Source of the DNA: Bryoerythrophyllum caledonicum
Taxonomy: Eukaryota > Streptophyta > Bryopsida > Pottiales > Pottiaceae
Length of the DNA stretch: 64,000 bases
NCBI GenBank assembly: GCA_963971425.1
Contig: OZ020521.1
Location: forward strand, 1,056,501-1,120,500
Direction of reading: 5' to 3'
Part shown: one piece after another, positions 9,106 to 21,925 of the stretch
Position numbering within the stretch: position 1 is the stretch's first letter
Layout of the letters: every line of letters starts with the position of its first letter
Notes under the pieces: generated by a model
The model's database searches: none
What the model saw: the letters and a program-made list of their open reading frames with translations, nothing else
What the model was told of the DNA's origin: nothing
Translations under genes and position numbers: made by a program

Positions 9106-11921
9106 CCTTTAGTAAAAAATACTATCGAAATAAATTTAGGCACTACGGAAGATCCTAAGCCTATTAAAATATATGATGAATTAAGTTCTAAAGAATATGA
9201 AGAATGGTTGGAATTCTTTAAGAAGGAGAAAGATGCCTTTGCTTGGACTTATAAAGATTTGAAAGGCATACCTCCTGATGTTTGTCAACATCGAATTATC
9301 CTAGAAGCGGATGCTAAACCTATTAGGCAAAGGCAATATAGGATGAACCCAAAGTATTCTCTAATGGTTAAAGAGGAAATTGATAAATTACTGGAGTGTA
9401 ATTTCATTTATCCCGTGCCATTTAGTGAGTGGGTGTCACCTATTGTCATAGTACCTAAAAAGAATGGTAAGATCCGTATTTGTCAGGATTTTCGACAGTT
9501 GAATAAAGCCACTAAGAAAGATTTCTTTCCTTTATCATTTTCTGATGCAGTCCTAGATGGTGTAGCGGGTCATGAGTGTTTTCCTTCCTTGATGGATTCT
9601 TGGGTTATAATCAAGTGCAGATTGCCCCAGAAGATAAACCATTGACCACTTTCACTACGGACTGGGGGACTTTTGCATATAATGTCATGCCATTTGGATT
9701 GTGTAATGCTCCGGCAACATTCCAAAGAGTTATGACTCAAGCCTTCACAAAATATCTTAGAAAATTTATGGAGATATTTTTAGATGATTTTTGTGTGTTT
9801 GGTTCTAAGAAAGATCATGCACAAAATTTAAAGAAATGTTTTGATCAATGTAGAAAGTATGGCATCTCCATAAATGCTGCTAAGTCTGAGTTTGCCACTG
9901 TATGTGGTAAATTATTAGGTCATGTTGTTTCAAAAGAAGGAATATCGGTTGACCCAGACAAAGTAGACATTATTATTAAAATGGAAATTCCCAAACATCT
10001 CACGGGACTAAAAGGCTTTCTAGGTGCAACAGGTTATTATAGAAGATTTATTTATAAGTTTGCTTTTATAGCAGCACCTTTGAATGTCTTAACAAAACAA
10101 ACTTTACTACCGGGGGTATGGACGGATGATTGCACTAAAGCTTTTAACAAGTTAAAACGTCGTCTTAGTAAAGCACCTGTTCTAATTCCCCCAGATTGGA
10201 CAAAACCCTTTGAAGTATATGTTGATGCTTCTAATATGGCAATTGGAAGTGTGTTAAGCCAAAAAGATTCCAAAGGTCATGATAGACGAATTTACTTTGC
10301 AAGTAGACAGTTGAGTGCCCCAGAAAGGAACTATTCTGTAACTGAAAGAGAAGGTCTTGGCATGATTTTCTCTGTTCAAAAATATAGACATTATTTATTG
10401 GGATATAAATTCACTTTTCATATTGATCATGATGCCTTGAAGTATATGATCAATAAGCCTCAATTAAGTGGTCGAATTACAAGATGGGTTTTATTATTAC
10501 AAGAGTTTGATTTTACCATTAATGTCAGACCGGGGAAAATACATCAAAATGCAGATTTTTTATCACGACTTAGTGAGACTATAAATCCACAGTCCATAGA
10601 TGATAACTTTCCAGATGCACACATCTTTTCTATTGAGGAGGGTGTGGAGGTGCTTGATGTAATTCCAAAAGAATATGCCGACATCATCTACTATTTAACT
10701 AAGGCTACTTTTCCTATTGAATACACTAGCAAAGATAAAATTAAACTAGTCCATCAATCTTTGCCTTACACCATGATTAGTGGTGTTCTCTATAAGAGAG
10801 GCAAAGATGATATACTTCGACAATGTGTAAATCCTAGTGAAGTGTCAATGATTTTAGTAGGATGTCATGATGATGTCTGTGGAGGGCATTTTGCGGGCTG
10901 GGCTACAGCTCAAAAAGCATTGCGAGCAGGCTATTGGTGGCCCACTTTTTTTGCCGATGCCACTAATTATGTTAAAAAATGTGATCCTTGCCAGCGAGTC
11001 GGTAAATCGACAGCCACTAAGGCTATGCCATTAACACCAATTTTAGCACAAATTCCTTTTGAAAAATGGGGAATTGACTTTGTAGGTCCCATTAAACCAC
11101 CTAGTCGTGAGGGTCAAAAACGCTATATCTTGGTTGCAACCGAATATGTGACTAAGTGGGTAGAGGCCCTTGCCACTAGAAATGATGACGCAGACACTGT
11201 GGCAAAATTTATTTATGAACATATCATCACTAGGTTTGGGTGTCCAAAAGAAATTGTAAGTGATAGAGGGACTCATTTCATCAATGATACTATTGAGAAA
11301 ATGTTGCAAAAATATTTTATTAAGCACCGTAAGTCGTCACCCTATCACCCTAGAGCTAATGGACAAACTGAAAAGTCTAATGGTATTCTCTGCAAGATTA
11401 TCACTAAGACATTACAAGGCAATGCATCTAATTGGAATTATGAGTTGAATAATGCATTATGGGCATATAGATGTACAATAAAAACTACAACTAAAGCAAC
11501 CCCTTTCCAATTAGTATATGGATTGGAGGCTATGCTCCCGATAGAAGTGGCATTACCTTCTCTACGCGTGGCAATTTCTGAAAGATTAGATGATGAACAA
11601 TCTCTAAGAGAAAGATTAGATAATCTAGAACGTCTAGATGAAATTAGAGGTCAAGCCTACATGAATATGGAAGCTATACAAAAACAAAGGAAAACTTATT
11701 ATGATAGTAAATTACAACCAAAAACTCTAAAAGAAAATGATTTAGTCTTACTCTATGACAGTAGATTCCAGAAATTTCCCGGAAAATTTAAAATGCGATG
11801 GTTTGGACCATACAAAATACTTAAATCTTATCCTAATGGTTCTGTGGAATTACAAGATTTTGCACATAATGTGCATGCAACACGCTATAATGGCTACAGG
11901 CTCAAAAAGTACGTAACTTGA
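9106..11921 (+). pseudogene. pol: Reverse transcriptase, RNase H and integrase of retrotransposon A, one frameshift
   Basis: RT: the frame from 9106 gives NPKYSLMVKEEIDKLLE, WVSPIVIVPKKNGKIRICQDFRQLN. After the break at about 9578-9590 (a T-run one T short fits) the next frame resumes FLDGFLGYNQVQIAPEDK and the active site FLDDF. RNase H: EVYVDASNMAIGSVLS, TEREGLGMIF, HIDHDALKYM. Integrase: an HHCC finger (HDDVCGGHF, CDPCQRVG), then the DDE core with D in WGIDFVGP, D in VSDRGTHF and E in NGQTEKSNG. The GPY/F module MRWFGPYKIL closes the protein, and no chromodomain follows. The stop is at 11919-11921. Family role: cDNA synthesis and integration; this copy could not make it from one frame. Confidence 0.93.
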
Positions 11922-13411
11922 GGGCAAGTTACCTTTTAAAGAGGGGGGCTACACCCCTACTTAAAGGAAAATTTTAAGAAAATCTTAAGAAAGAATTTTT
12001 AAGTAGTCCGGAACGACACTAAACTACCAAAGGGAAAGTGTAAAATTTTGTGTTTTAAGTCATAGTTAATTTATGATCATTCATAAAAAATATTCACAAA
12101 AACTTTCTTGCGAGAAACCTTGTCATAAGGTATTATTGAAAAAATAAAATAAAATTCAAAAATAAAAATTCTTAAGAGCTAAATCAGTTTGCATAAAGGA
12201 ACAGTACTTAAGAAGTCATCTCAAGTTAAGTCACAGAATTAAGATCATAAGTGTGATGTCATGACAGCTGTTCTAAGAACTTCAGTGCTCTTAAAGACAC
12301 AGCTGTTTTAAGGAACTTAAGCCGTCTTCAAGCACTCAAGAGATGTCAAATCTACAGTTGCCTTAAGAACTCAAAATAGTCGTAAAGACACAAATGACTT
12401 AAGAACTTGAGTGTCTTATTTGCGAGGATGTCAGAAATCCAGTTGTCTTAAGAACTTGAGTGAACACCTTAAGACAGTAAGTCTGGGGTTATCCCTGAAG
12501 TTCATCTTAAAAAAAGTAAAATTGTGAGACAATAATAAACTTAAGCAAGGAAATGCCTTAAGACAGAAGTAAGCCGAAGCAAATTATGGAAAATGGAAAA
12601 ACTTAAGAAAATAAAAATGATGATTAAATTGGTAGGAAATCTGTGAGAAGCGACCTTGTCATAAAGTGGAGAAATCGCATCATGTTGAAAGATCAAATTA
12701 AAGTGCCATGGAAGGGACAAAAGTGGACACTTCACTCGAGGGAACAATAATCAATCACGTCAAAAAAGATCATTACAATGACTTGAAAAACGTGATGATA
12801 AGGACGAGTGGGGACGGGACTTAAAACCAAGTGGCAAAACTTGATGAGCCGTTAAGAAAACGAGCTGCCAAACTTGGCTATGGCTCATCAGAGAGAATTC
12901 ACAAGTGCATTGTTCAGTTGCCGAAGCAGAGTCGAGAGGTTAGTTTGCATTGTTGAGAGTCAGAGTGTATCGTGAAGAATTGTTGCAAAGCTGTGAGTTT
13001 TGTGAGACTCTGCGTCGGGGAAGCGAGGTGTCACCAAGAGCAAAGGCAGAGGTCGTCACACGTTCTGGTGGTAAGTTCGTCGTTTAAGTCATGCTGAATG
13101 TGAGTTCACAGAATTGCTGGATTATGCCATGTCGTTGTGAATAAGGTTGCTTAAGACAACAGAATTCAACTGATCTTCCTTGCTAAGGTATGAGATTAAC
13201 GGAATAAAATTTACTGAGAGTAGATAACTATCTACGAGAGTAAAATCAAAGAGTTTGTTAAAGAAAATCAAGAAACGGAATAACCGTTGTAACCACCTTG
13301 CATGTAATCTTAAGACATAAGTCTGCACAGATGATAGGGAATTCTATGAGTGTAGATGCATGTCTTAAGAGTGTTCGTAGCGTGAAGAAGATTGCAAAAA
13401 CGAAGTAGACA
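11922..13411. other. Non-coding segment after integrase, CTTAAG-rich
   Basis: No gene is seen. The part 12140-12560 resembles the LTR in vocabulary, with many TTAAGA/CTTAAG words and AACTTGAGTG phrases. 12900-13100 is plainer mixed sequence that may serve as a leader for the following ORF. Confidence 0.6.
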
Positions 13412-13456
13412 TTGCAGGGAAAAGAGCTTTGCTTTGTTGTTAAAGACAGGTGCAAA

Positions 13457-16400
13457 ATGGTGAATCCAAATTCACAGAGTGGCGTTGGTTGTAAGAGAAC
13501 AGCAGACAGAGAAATCAAGATGAGCCAGAAACGGAAGACGAAGAAGGATTTCGAGATCGATCCTACTCCGCTGAGGGAGTTGCCAAAGAAGGTATATGAG
13601 GGCAACCGCAAGAATTTGGAGAAGGCAGGTCTCCTGCAATTCATCGAGCAGCAATGGCCGGAGGCGAATCTACCGCGAGTGCTGGCTTTCATGCTGAACT
13701 CCAAGCGAGGCGCACAAGACGAATTTTTGATCAACGGTGAAGTGGTTCGCTTCGACGTCGAGGTCGTCCAGCAGCATTGCCCAAGCTTGCCAAAGACGGG
13801 ACCTACGCTGGTGGGATTGCCTTTGCTAACCAAGACTGAGCTCAGTCGGGTGTTCGAGAGGCCAGACGACGCCAAGGTGGGACGGGGATATTCGATCAGG
13901 AAGGCCAAGGCTTCGTGGAAGGAATGGCTGAAATTTATCAACCTTCGGCTCTTGATGGCTTTTGATGGAACGGAGGTATTATCACCCAGCGCATTGGCTG
14001 CAGCGTACAAGAGCTGGAATGGAGAGCGACTCAATTGGTCCAAGATCATGTTCGCGCATCTCCGACTGGAGCTAGCAGGGAAGAATACCCGCCACAACAT
14101 CTTCTTTCATGGGACCACGTACTTCTCAGCAATCTGTCCCCCACTGAGGAAGAGCTTGACTGGAGGAGCACAGGAGGTGGAAGAAGAATCAGGGAGGAGT
14201 TCCAAGAAGAAGAGATTGCGTAAGATGGTGGAGGAACCGGAGGAAGAAGAGGAACCGGAAGAGGCTTCCGAAGAAGAAGAAGACGTAGGAGATGAAGACA
14301 TGACCAGTCCAGCAAGGGAGGACGCAGAAGAGGAGATGCCAGGGTCACCTGAAGCCCCTGCACCAGCGAAAGACAAGGGGAAGAAACAGTTGGCGGAAGT
14401 GCAGAAGAAGAAGGTGAAGCCCCCGATCTCCACTGGAGGTGTCTTGAGTATCACCTCAGGACAGGAACCACGTCCACCAGCAGCAGCGAAGCTGTCCAAG
14501 ACACCATCCAAGCAGATTGTTCCGTACGCTGCTCCCGAGGTTGCCACAATGGAGGACCCTGAAGATGAAGCTCCTCTCAAGCGGACAGAGAAGAGATCGT
14601 AGGGGGCAGATAGCACCAAACAGGGTGAGGTTCGGGAGTTGAACAAGGCGAATCTCGAGCTGATGGTGATCCAGAAGGATGATCTCGTAGCTCAATACCA
14701 AGCCACCAACAAGGACATCTTGTTGGCCAAGGATCAGATGCAGAAGGACTTCCAACGCGAGAAGCTCCGGCTAGAGAAGGCGCTCTTGGAAGCAGAGCGA
14801 GCTAAAGAGCTGCTGGACAGGGAGCGAGGTGAGCTGCGAGGGAAGTTGGCCCAAACAACTGAAGAAATTCAGCGCTGGGAGACCTTGTGCAACGAACAGA
14901 CCACTAAGGCACAGCAATGCGAGGAGTTGCAGAAGAAGCTGAGCCACATGGAGCAGGAGTACCATCGCCTCAAGGCGGAGTCGGAGAAAGAAAATTCAGC
15001 TCTAGCTGGAGACAAGGAAGCACAGGTGCGAGATTGGCACACGTTGCAAGAAGAGCTCCGGCAAGCTTCCGGGAGCGCTGCCCACTGGAAGGATCTCCAC
15101 ACTACGAAGGAGCGACAAGTTGAAGAATACTTGCTCGAGATTGAGAGTCTTAAGACTCAACACCAGCTGGTGAAGGAGCAGTATCAGGCTGAGAAAAATT
15201 TGGCGACGGAGTTAGCGACATCCCTAGCTCAATAGAAGAGGGAGGTGCAGGCGAGTAGGGAAGCGTCGACCGTAGCTACGCCTGACTCTTCACAGGTAGC
15301 AGAGTTGGAAGAGAAGGTACGAGATGTCACCGAGGCTAATGCCCGGTTGACTGCACAGACGACCACTGATAGAGGAGTGAAGAGCAAACTCCAAGAGGCA
15401 ATTTGGCGCCAGGACTTACACAGTCCGCCAACCTTTGCACTCTTCCGAGCCTATGAGTTGCAAAGGACCGCTTGTTTAACCATGATGTGTTTGAATCATG
15501 GAGACAAGCTGAGCCGAGGAGAATTTCAGAACCTGTGGACCGTAGCGGCGAACTTCGCCAATATGCAGAATCTAATCTGCGAAATGATTGTGAGACAAGA
15601 CCTTCAGCTGGAGGACTCGAGACAGCTGCTGGTGCCGATCGGTGATATTGGAGCCAGAGTGCTACTATATTACTGGCACTTGGAGGGGCAGCTGCAGATG
15701 CGGAGGCAGTATGATCAACCGGATGTAGCTCAACGAATGGTAGTCATTCCGGAGGTTGATCTCAAGACAGTTCCCCTCTCCACGGACTATCTGGGAGAAT
15801 GGAAGAACCAGATGGAGAAGCTGACAAAGCTGCTACGGAACGAGCAGAGCTTTGTGGGATGCATGACTCAAGTCCAGGAGCGCGAGGACTTGGCTCAGCG
15901 AGGTGAGATCACCATGGGGCAGTATCTCTACGCCAAGGTCCGAGCTCACCACCGACTTAAGCGTGCGATCGAGGGAGCAAAGAAGAAAACGGTGGATGTG
16001 GTAGATGCGGTTCAGATGGCCACTTTCATGTCACCCCCTCCAGATTATAGACACACGATCTGGGGAGGCTTGCCACTACCAGTGACCGGATCGTTGAACA
16101 AGCAACGATTTCTCGGAGAGTACGAGAATTTGTTTAATAGCGAGGAGGAGGTGCCATTTCCCTCATGGCAAGCCATAGATTGGCTGTTGGAGGACTTTGG
16201 CTTGTCACCGCAGGTTTGGAGACAGTGGGATCAACTATATCCCAAGGCATCCCAGACGTGGTCAACGGTGCCACCAGCAACGATCACGATGAGCTACCAC
16301 CAGTGTCCCTTGAAGGGATATCGGCGTTACAAGTGGGCGCCCTGGAGTAAGCTCGACACAGTGCCTTACAACTGGCCACAGATTCCAGGGAGTTTTTCTT

Positions 16401-16876
16401 CTCCCCAGGAATGCAGTGATTCCTATCGAGCCTTTTTTGAGATTCACCGAAGACACACGGATCCTGTGTGTTTTCGAGCTGCAGTGTTCTGCAACATTCT
16501 ATCTCATATGTGTATGCGATACAAGTGCGTGGTGAATGTCAACAGATTTGACGAGACCAAGCCCGAGTTTCACCTATGGACGAAGATGCAACAGATGCCA
16601 AGTCGCCATATGAGGACTTTGGAGTGTATGGTAATTACCAACTTCCTCCACGGTGCGAGCTCGGTGTTTGCCTTGGAGAATTCCAGCAAGCGTCAAGAGC
16701 AGCTGGTTGCTTGGTTGAGTTATCAGAAGGCACACGAGACGTATCTCTTCAAGCATGATGAAGATGTTCGTCGTAATGTGGAGATGGCTGAGCTGCAGTT
16801 GATTCTCCAGGAGTGTGAGTTCAAGGATGCGTACAAGCATAAGCGTCCTCGACTCGAAGCCAGACCAAGATCTTGA
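13457..16876 (+). pseudogene. Long extra ORF downstream of integrase, two in-frame TAG stops
   Basis: One frame is open from 13412 (first ATG 13457) to TGA 16874-16876, apart from TAG at 14600-14602 and 15233-15235. The N-terminal 230 residues form a globular region (PLRELPKKVYEGNRK, SWKEWLKFINLRLL). Next comes an acidic tract (14220-14340) and a basic linker. A long heptad-rich coiled coil (14640-15390; DLVAQYQATNKDILLAKDQM) follows, then a helical C-terminal domain of 480 residues (FRAYELQRTACLTMMCLNHGDKLS, LLYYWHLEGQLQMRR). I do not know its function; such ORFs occur in some plant gypsy elements, sometimes described as plant-transposon proteins. Retroelement B has a similarly organised protein at 58045-60531. 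Codon use is more GC-rich than gag-pol, which suggests separate origin. Confidence 0.75.
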
Positions 16877-18992
16877 GTAGACATGAGGTTTTTTAGGAGA
16901 AGCTCTGTGCAGACAATGTAAATATTATGATGGAATTTTGTGATTGCAGCTAGAGTTTAGAAGTTTGCAGCTTCGAGAACTTAGGATATGGCTTATTGTG
17001 GAAGCCAGGATAATGAGCTGATAGCTGATTTTGAAAGACTGAACAAAAATCTGTAAAGCTGCAATCTTCTGGAAATATGAATGACATTAGCTGCATGATA
17101 CGATGTCATAAGATTATGAACACGAAGAAATGGGATCAACAACTAATTAAGAGGAGAAACTGTCTGGGAATTCTAGGAATGTTCTACGAAAAATAAAAAT
17201 AAAAAAATATATACAAGTGGAAGTCAGCTGAAAGGAGGTTCGGTGACTTGGGAGTGTACATACAAAGAAGGAAATATTAAGCTGTAAGTTATGAAAAAAA
17301 AAAAAAAAACCATGTTGAACTGCCTGTAATTACAGGAGTCAGTACTCTAGTCAAGCGTGGTGGGATAAGCCACGTGTGATGATACATACCCGGCACTAGC
17401 ACCCGGAGGTTGCCACGACAGTATGTACCCGCGGCACACGTTAACCGACCACCAAGGCCTGCTAGATGAAGGTATCGGGTCTGTTAGCCTATATATCGTG
17501 AGCCGCAGGAGCCTTACCAAACGATATGGGACAAATGCTGAACCTAGTATACAGAAAAATAATAACTTCTCTCACTGTTTCAATTATTTGGAGACATATG
17601 CACAACCTATTTTCACAATCTGAAGCGTGATGAATCACAATGAAGGAACAATTATAAAGAACTTAGGAAAGAATGGAAAAAGAAGATTGATTTTCGGAGT
17701 CTGTGACTTATAAAGAACCTGTCAATACAGACAGAGCTCTGTCTATACGTGGGTAAGAACATGTTCAGGAAGAAACGAACCAGCTGAAAGAACAGATAAT
17801 TTTCCTAATTAAAAAACCAGTACGTAGTAAGTTTATACTTTAAAGTCCAACTCCTTAAGTTCAAAATTTTAGAAAAGATCCCTTTAAGTACAAAATTGTA
17901 AGAGCCCTTAAAAACACTGTTTTGAGTGAGCTCATCTTTTCTTGTGACCTTAAGGAAAGTGAGAGTTTAAGTTACAACCTTGAGCAGACTAGAACCTTAA
18001 GAACCAGACAAGCAAGAGAAATTTAGTTCCTTAAGGAAAAAGAACAAATAGGATAGATCCTTATTTTCCTTAAGTAAGTCAGTTCTTAAAAACCTCTAAT
18101 GAGTGAGTTTTCTTAAGAACAAAACCAAAGTCAGTTACACTTTGGATAAAACAAAAATCTTAAAACTTACATGTAGTGAGAGTTTTAAGAATATGTGGAG
18201 GGATAGTGTCTTAAGGAAAGAGCAACTTCAATTAAATTTGTAAAAATAAAAAATAAATAATAAAATAATATAATAAACTTAAGGCATATAGCTGAAAGGA
18301 AAAAATAAGAGGGAGAGAACACGATAATTCTAATGAGAGAGTATCATGAAAGGAAAAAATAAGAGGGAGAGAACATGATAATTCTAATGAGAGAGTATCA
18401 TGAAAGGGAAAAATAAGAAAGAACATGATAATATTGAGAGATAAAGCAAAAAGGCTATGGAAAACAATGTGAGTAATGTAGATGAGACGATTAGTGGTGA
18501 AGTAATACACACACTACTTGAATTGTATGATAGGATAGCTCACACAAGTTAGAAAATAGAAATAAAAGATTGTGGAAAGAAGATTAGTAATCTAGGATTA
18601 GTAATTAGTTGTGAGGATGCACTACTAATTTACTAATCAAGAGATGTGAGGACTAATAAGTGCTAATTTTCTAAATTTGAAGAAAAAATGATGAATGAAG
18701 TGAAAAGAAAAAAAAATTAAAAAAATAAAAATATAAAAAATGATTGCAAGTGGAATGTAAAGGAAGATATGGAAGAAAAAATAAATTGAAAAGAAAAATT
18801 TGGAAAGCAATGATAATTAAAAATGAAGATTTAAAAGAGAATGAAAAAAATTCAAAGCTAAAATGAAAAAAATTATAGAAATCTATATGGAGCTTAAAGA
18901 GACTACAAGAAAATGACAGAAAAGAAGATGGAGTGCAAAAGATCAAGTTCGAGGACAAAGGTCGTTGAAGTCGACGAGGACGTCTCCAAGCT
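16877..18992. other. 3' untranslated part of retrotransposon A
   Basis: No gene is seen. It holds an A-run (about 17290-17307), a short GC-richer patch (17320-17530), a CTTAAG-rich stretch (17850-18230), a 54-bp tandem repeat (18294-18455) and an A-rich tract (18690-18850). Confidence 0.6.
18294..18455. repeat. 54-bp tandem repeat, about 2.6 copies
   Basis: Units begin GAAAGG at 18294, 18348 and 18402. Each reads through ATAAGAGGGAGAGAAC and GATAATTCTAATGAGAGAG; the third is shortened. Confidence 0.85.
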
Positions 18993-19002
18993 AAGAGGAG
19001 GG
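18993..19002 (+). promoter_or_regulatory. Polypurine tract of retrotransposon A
   Basis: AAGAGGAGGG lies three bases before the 3' LTR start TGTAGAG, the expected site for plus-strand priming. Confidence 0.8.
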
Positions 19003-19005
19003 CTA

Positions 19006-20988
19006 TGTAGAGCCAAAATGACAAAATTAGCTTTTTCCGAAAATTAAGTGTAAAAAAGGTTGTAGATATATGGAGAATTAAAAAATTAATGATTAAGTTT
19101 ACACTAAGTAGTTAATTAAGTGGAAAGTACCTATTCATATCCAAGAATAAGGAAATAATGGGAAAAGGGTTGAATTCGCACCCTTTGGGTAGGGTGTACC
19201 TTTTCATGAATAGATATGAAGAGATGTGAAGATTTAGTGGAATTAATCTTAATGGTTAATACTAGGGAAAACCTCTTTCCAAGAGTTGTACCTCTTGGAT
19301 GTTGAGTAGAATGACTAGCTTGAATTTTTAGCATTCTTTGCCATTACCATAGAAATTCCTTGGAGGAAGATTGGAGTGAGCCCTAGCTTTAGGTAAAAGA
19401 GCTAGTTGATGACTCTTAATGTTGTAAGAGTATTTAATTTTATATATGAATATATAATGATTATTGAATTTGCATATGTAGAGTCTTGTAACTTGAGTCA
19501 TATGTATAATTGCAATAATATGTGAACTTCATTGCATAAATTTGACATTGTGTGTTGTAAATGCAATTGCATGCATTAGGTATTAATTGTGGATAAAATT
19601 CCTATGCATGAATGCATTGTATATTTATTCTTCATGGAATAAGTTAGGGAAATACCCTAACTACTAAGGTCGTGTGTGTGACCTTGTGTGTGTGTTGGAG
19701 CAATAATTATAATTGTGAAGATTAATGGAGATAATGTGGAATTAAGTGACTTAGTGCATGAGATGTGTGATGCATAAGTACTTAATAAGATCTCAAGTGT
19801 GAGTGAGCATAACTTGAGTATCATAAGAATAAGAGGGGAAATCTTATTCATGTTAATGCAATTTATGCAATAAACATCAAGAGTGGCATACCTTGATGCA
19901 TGGCAAGAGTGTCATATTATGCATACAAAAAATTGGCATTAAGTCTAGTCTTAATAGAAGGGATTCTCTAAGATAGACTAAGTTGTGAGTATTTAAGAAT
20001 CTAACATAAGAGAGAAAATAAGGAGCAAATCCCAAAGAAAAACTTAAGAAGAAAACATAAAAACTTAAGAATCTTAAGTCCAAGTTTGGATACATAAACT
20101 TATGAAGAGTGAGACCTTAAGTACCATGAGACCCTTAAGTTTAAGGGCTTGGACTTAAAGGTTCGTATGAGTGAGAATACAGGACAACATTTGCATTCAG
20201 TGAGATGTATTCCCGGTTCTGGAAGTCTTAAAGACAGAAACTTAAGAACACTGTAGGACCGAATTGGTCTAGACAGTGCAGGTTCTTAAGAATCACTCCT
20301 AAGTGAGAAAGTGAGTGCTTAAGAACTCAAGGACAGAAACTGTGTTCTTAAGAACATGGACCCGACCGAGAGAGAAGTCTTAAGTAAAATTCAGACATCT
20401 TAAAGACTAAGTGGTACGAGTAAGTGTGGAACACCGTGGTCTTTAAGGGATAATTGTGGGTAAGTGAACTTAAGTGGAGACTTAAGAGGTGAACTTCTTA
20501 AGACTTAAGTTAACTTGTGTATGGGATTTTTGAGACTAACCATTGTCTTAAGAACGTGATCACGTGGACCGAGTGGACGGACGTGAAAAGTGGAGCGTTT
20601 TTGCATGAGGTAAGAATGTGAATTCTTAAAGATTGTAATTAAAGAACCAATGCAATGAGACTTAATGGAAACTTCCATTAGCCCAGTGTGGCAAGTGTTT
20701 AAGGATTAGTGGCATAAGCACAATCTTAAAACGACTAATGTTCCGTCTTAAGGCACGAGAGATCCTTGGGGTTTAGACTTTGTTTGTGGATCCCTTAAGA
20801 GTGATGCTAACAGCCCTAATTTCCTAAAAATAGATAGATAACCTTAAGAATTAACCAAAAAGATAGCTTTAACGACACAATTAATCTCCAATTACTTAAA
20901 ACTAGGTGTATGATCATCCCCGTAACGAATCCTATGAGGTGTGGGTACACTTGGGTGTTTTATTAGAGTGGTGAAAAACCACTCTACA
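19006..20988 (+). repeat. 3' LTR of retrotransposon A, complete, 1983 bp
   Basis: It starts TGTAGAG and ends CTCTACA (7-bp terminal inverted repeat), with a polypurine tract before it and non-LTR sequence after 20988. Its last 908 bases match the opening of the window. No coding ORF is seen; CTTAAG words are clustered in the 3' half. Confidence 0.95.
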
Positions 20989-21848
20989 GTTGTCCAGATA
21001 AGGTGAAATCATTGGGAGAAGGTAGCCTAAGCGATCAGGTGAACAGGGAAGGACTAGGATGTCTGGAATTTGCGGAAGCAGAGTTTAAAGAGGACCTGGG
21101 AAACACAGGAAACCCGGGCGAGTACCACAAAGTGGTACTAAGGAATCATGGCAATTGGAAAAGTCCAGTATTTACGTCAACATTGACAAAAAACAATCAG
21201 CAGGGCACTAGTCAACTGGAGTTGGAGAACCTCAAATTAGGGAGTGATAAGGGAGAAGAGGGCAAGTCCAGCCACTACCAGAAGCAGCCAGAGAAGGAAG
21301 AATGGAGAGGAGAAGTAGAGGAGAAACGTTGGGGATTAATATTGGGCTACAACACGGTGGAAGTGGTGGAGAAAGAGGATGGACAGGGAAGCAGAAAAAG
21401 GTCCAGACCGAACAGAAACATTACTACTAAGGTACAATCCCTTTGTATGATGAATTGTTCACCCCAATTAGTTGAAGATAGTAGAGAAGCGCAAGTTCCA
21501 TCGATAGTGGAGGAAATGTGCTCACAAGATGAGAAGATGTCCAGATTGGATGAACACTGGAGGATGATAGAAAATTCATCCCCGTTGGATGAAGAATTTT
21601 CGTTCCCACTGAATATACCTAACATGGAGGAAGACCAGGAACAGAAGCTAATTTCATCCGAAAGGGATGGAAATTGGTGGACAATACCAGTCACTGGAAA
21701 TGGTGAGTCCATACAGAAAACACCCAAAACAAATGATGACTGGAGGACAAAGCATGCGTTTTCTGAAGCGGACAAAATTTTTTGGGTGGAACAGTTTTCA
21801 TCCATCCAGGATGAAGACCCGACGCAGTACTGCGGATTTAGGACACAG
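20989..21848 (+). pseudogene. Retroelement B, left half of a split reading frame
   Basis: The frame is open from the LTR junction at 20991 through 21848 and is cut on the left by retrotransposon A and on the right by the 35-kb TIR element. The protein is hydrophilic, with repeats around LDE/WRMIE/SSPLDEEFS, and contains a basic patch RKRSRPNRN. The last bases before the insertion, GATTTAGGACACAG, recur at 57305-57318. Reading on from there stays in the same frame. I recognise no domain in this part; assignment to a retroelement rests on the right half. Confidence 0.7.
21835..21848. repeat. 14-bp direct repeat, left target-site copy of the outer TIR element
   Basis: GATTTAGGACACAG is identical to 57305-57318. 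It exceeds the 8-11 bp usual for MULEs but is the only matching pair at the two ends. Confidence 0.75.
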
Positions 21849-21852
21849 GATT

Positions 21853-21925
21853 GCTAGTTTGTGAGCAATGAGCGATGAGCGATGAGCAGTGGGACGTGAG
21901 CGATGAGCGATGAGCGATGAACGAC
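21853..21925 (+). repeat. Left TIR of the outer element with GAGCGAT heptamers
   Basis: GCTAGTTTGTGAGC is followed by runs of the heptamer GAGCGAT in two blocks. The first 35 bases match the right end inverted. Confidence 0.85.

Larger units (their letters stand above)
1..20988 (+). mobile_element. Retrotransposon A, giant Tat/Athila-like Ty3/gypsy LTR element (5' end outside window)
   Basis: Bases 1-908 repeat as 20081-20988, so the window opens inside the 5' LTR. The complete 3' LTR runs from 19006 to 20988. The internal part (909-19005, 18.1 kb) holds, in order, a primer-binding site, accessory ORFs, gag, protease, RT, RNase H, integrase, a long extra ORF and a polypurine tract. Two LTRs of 1983 bp would make the whole element about 22 kb. 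The domain order and the lack of a chromodomain after integrase fit the non-chromovirus (Tat/Athila/Ogre) branch. The base following the 3' LTR begins GTTGT, the expected target-site duplication, but its 5' copy lies outside the window. The element sits in retroelement B. Confidence 0.95.

Noticed and set aside
17290..17640. SINE or processed pseudogene after the A-run
   Set aside because: An A-run followed by a GC-richer patch, but no A/B boxes, no flanking direct repeat and no recognisable gene.
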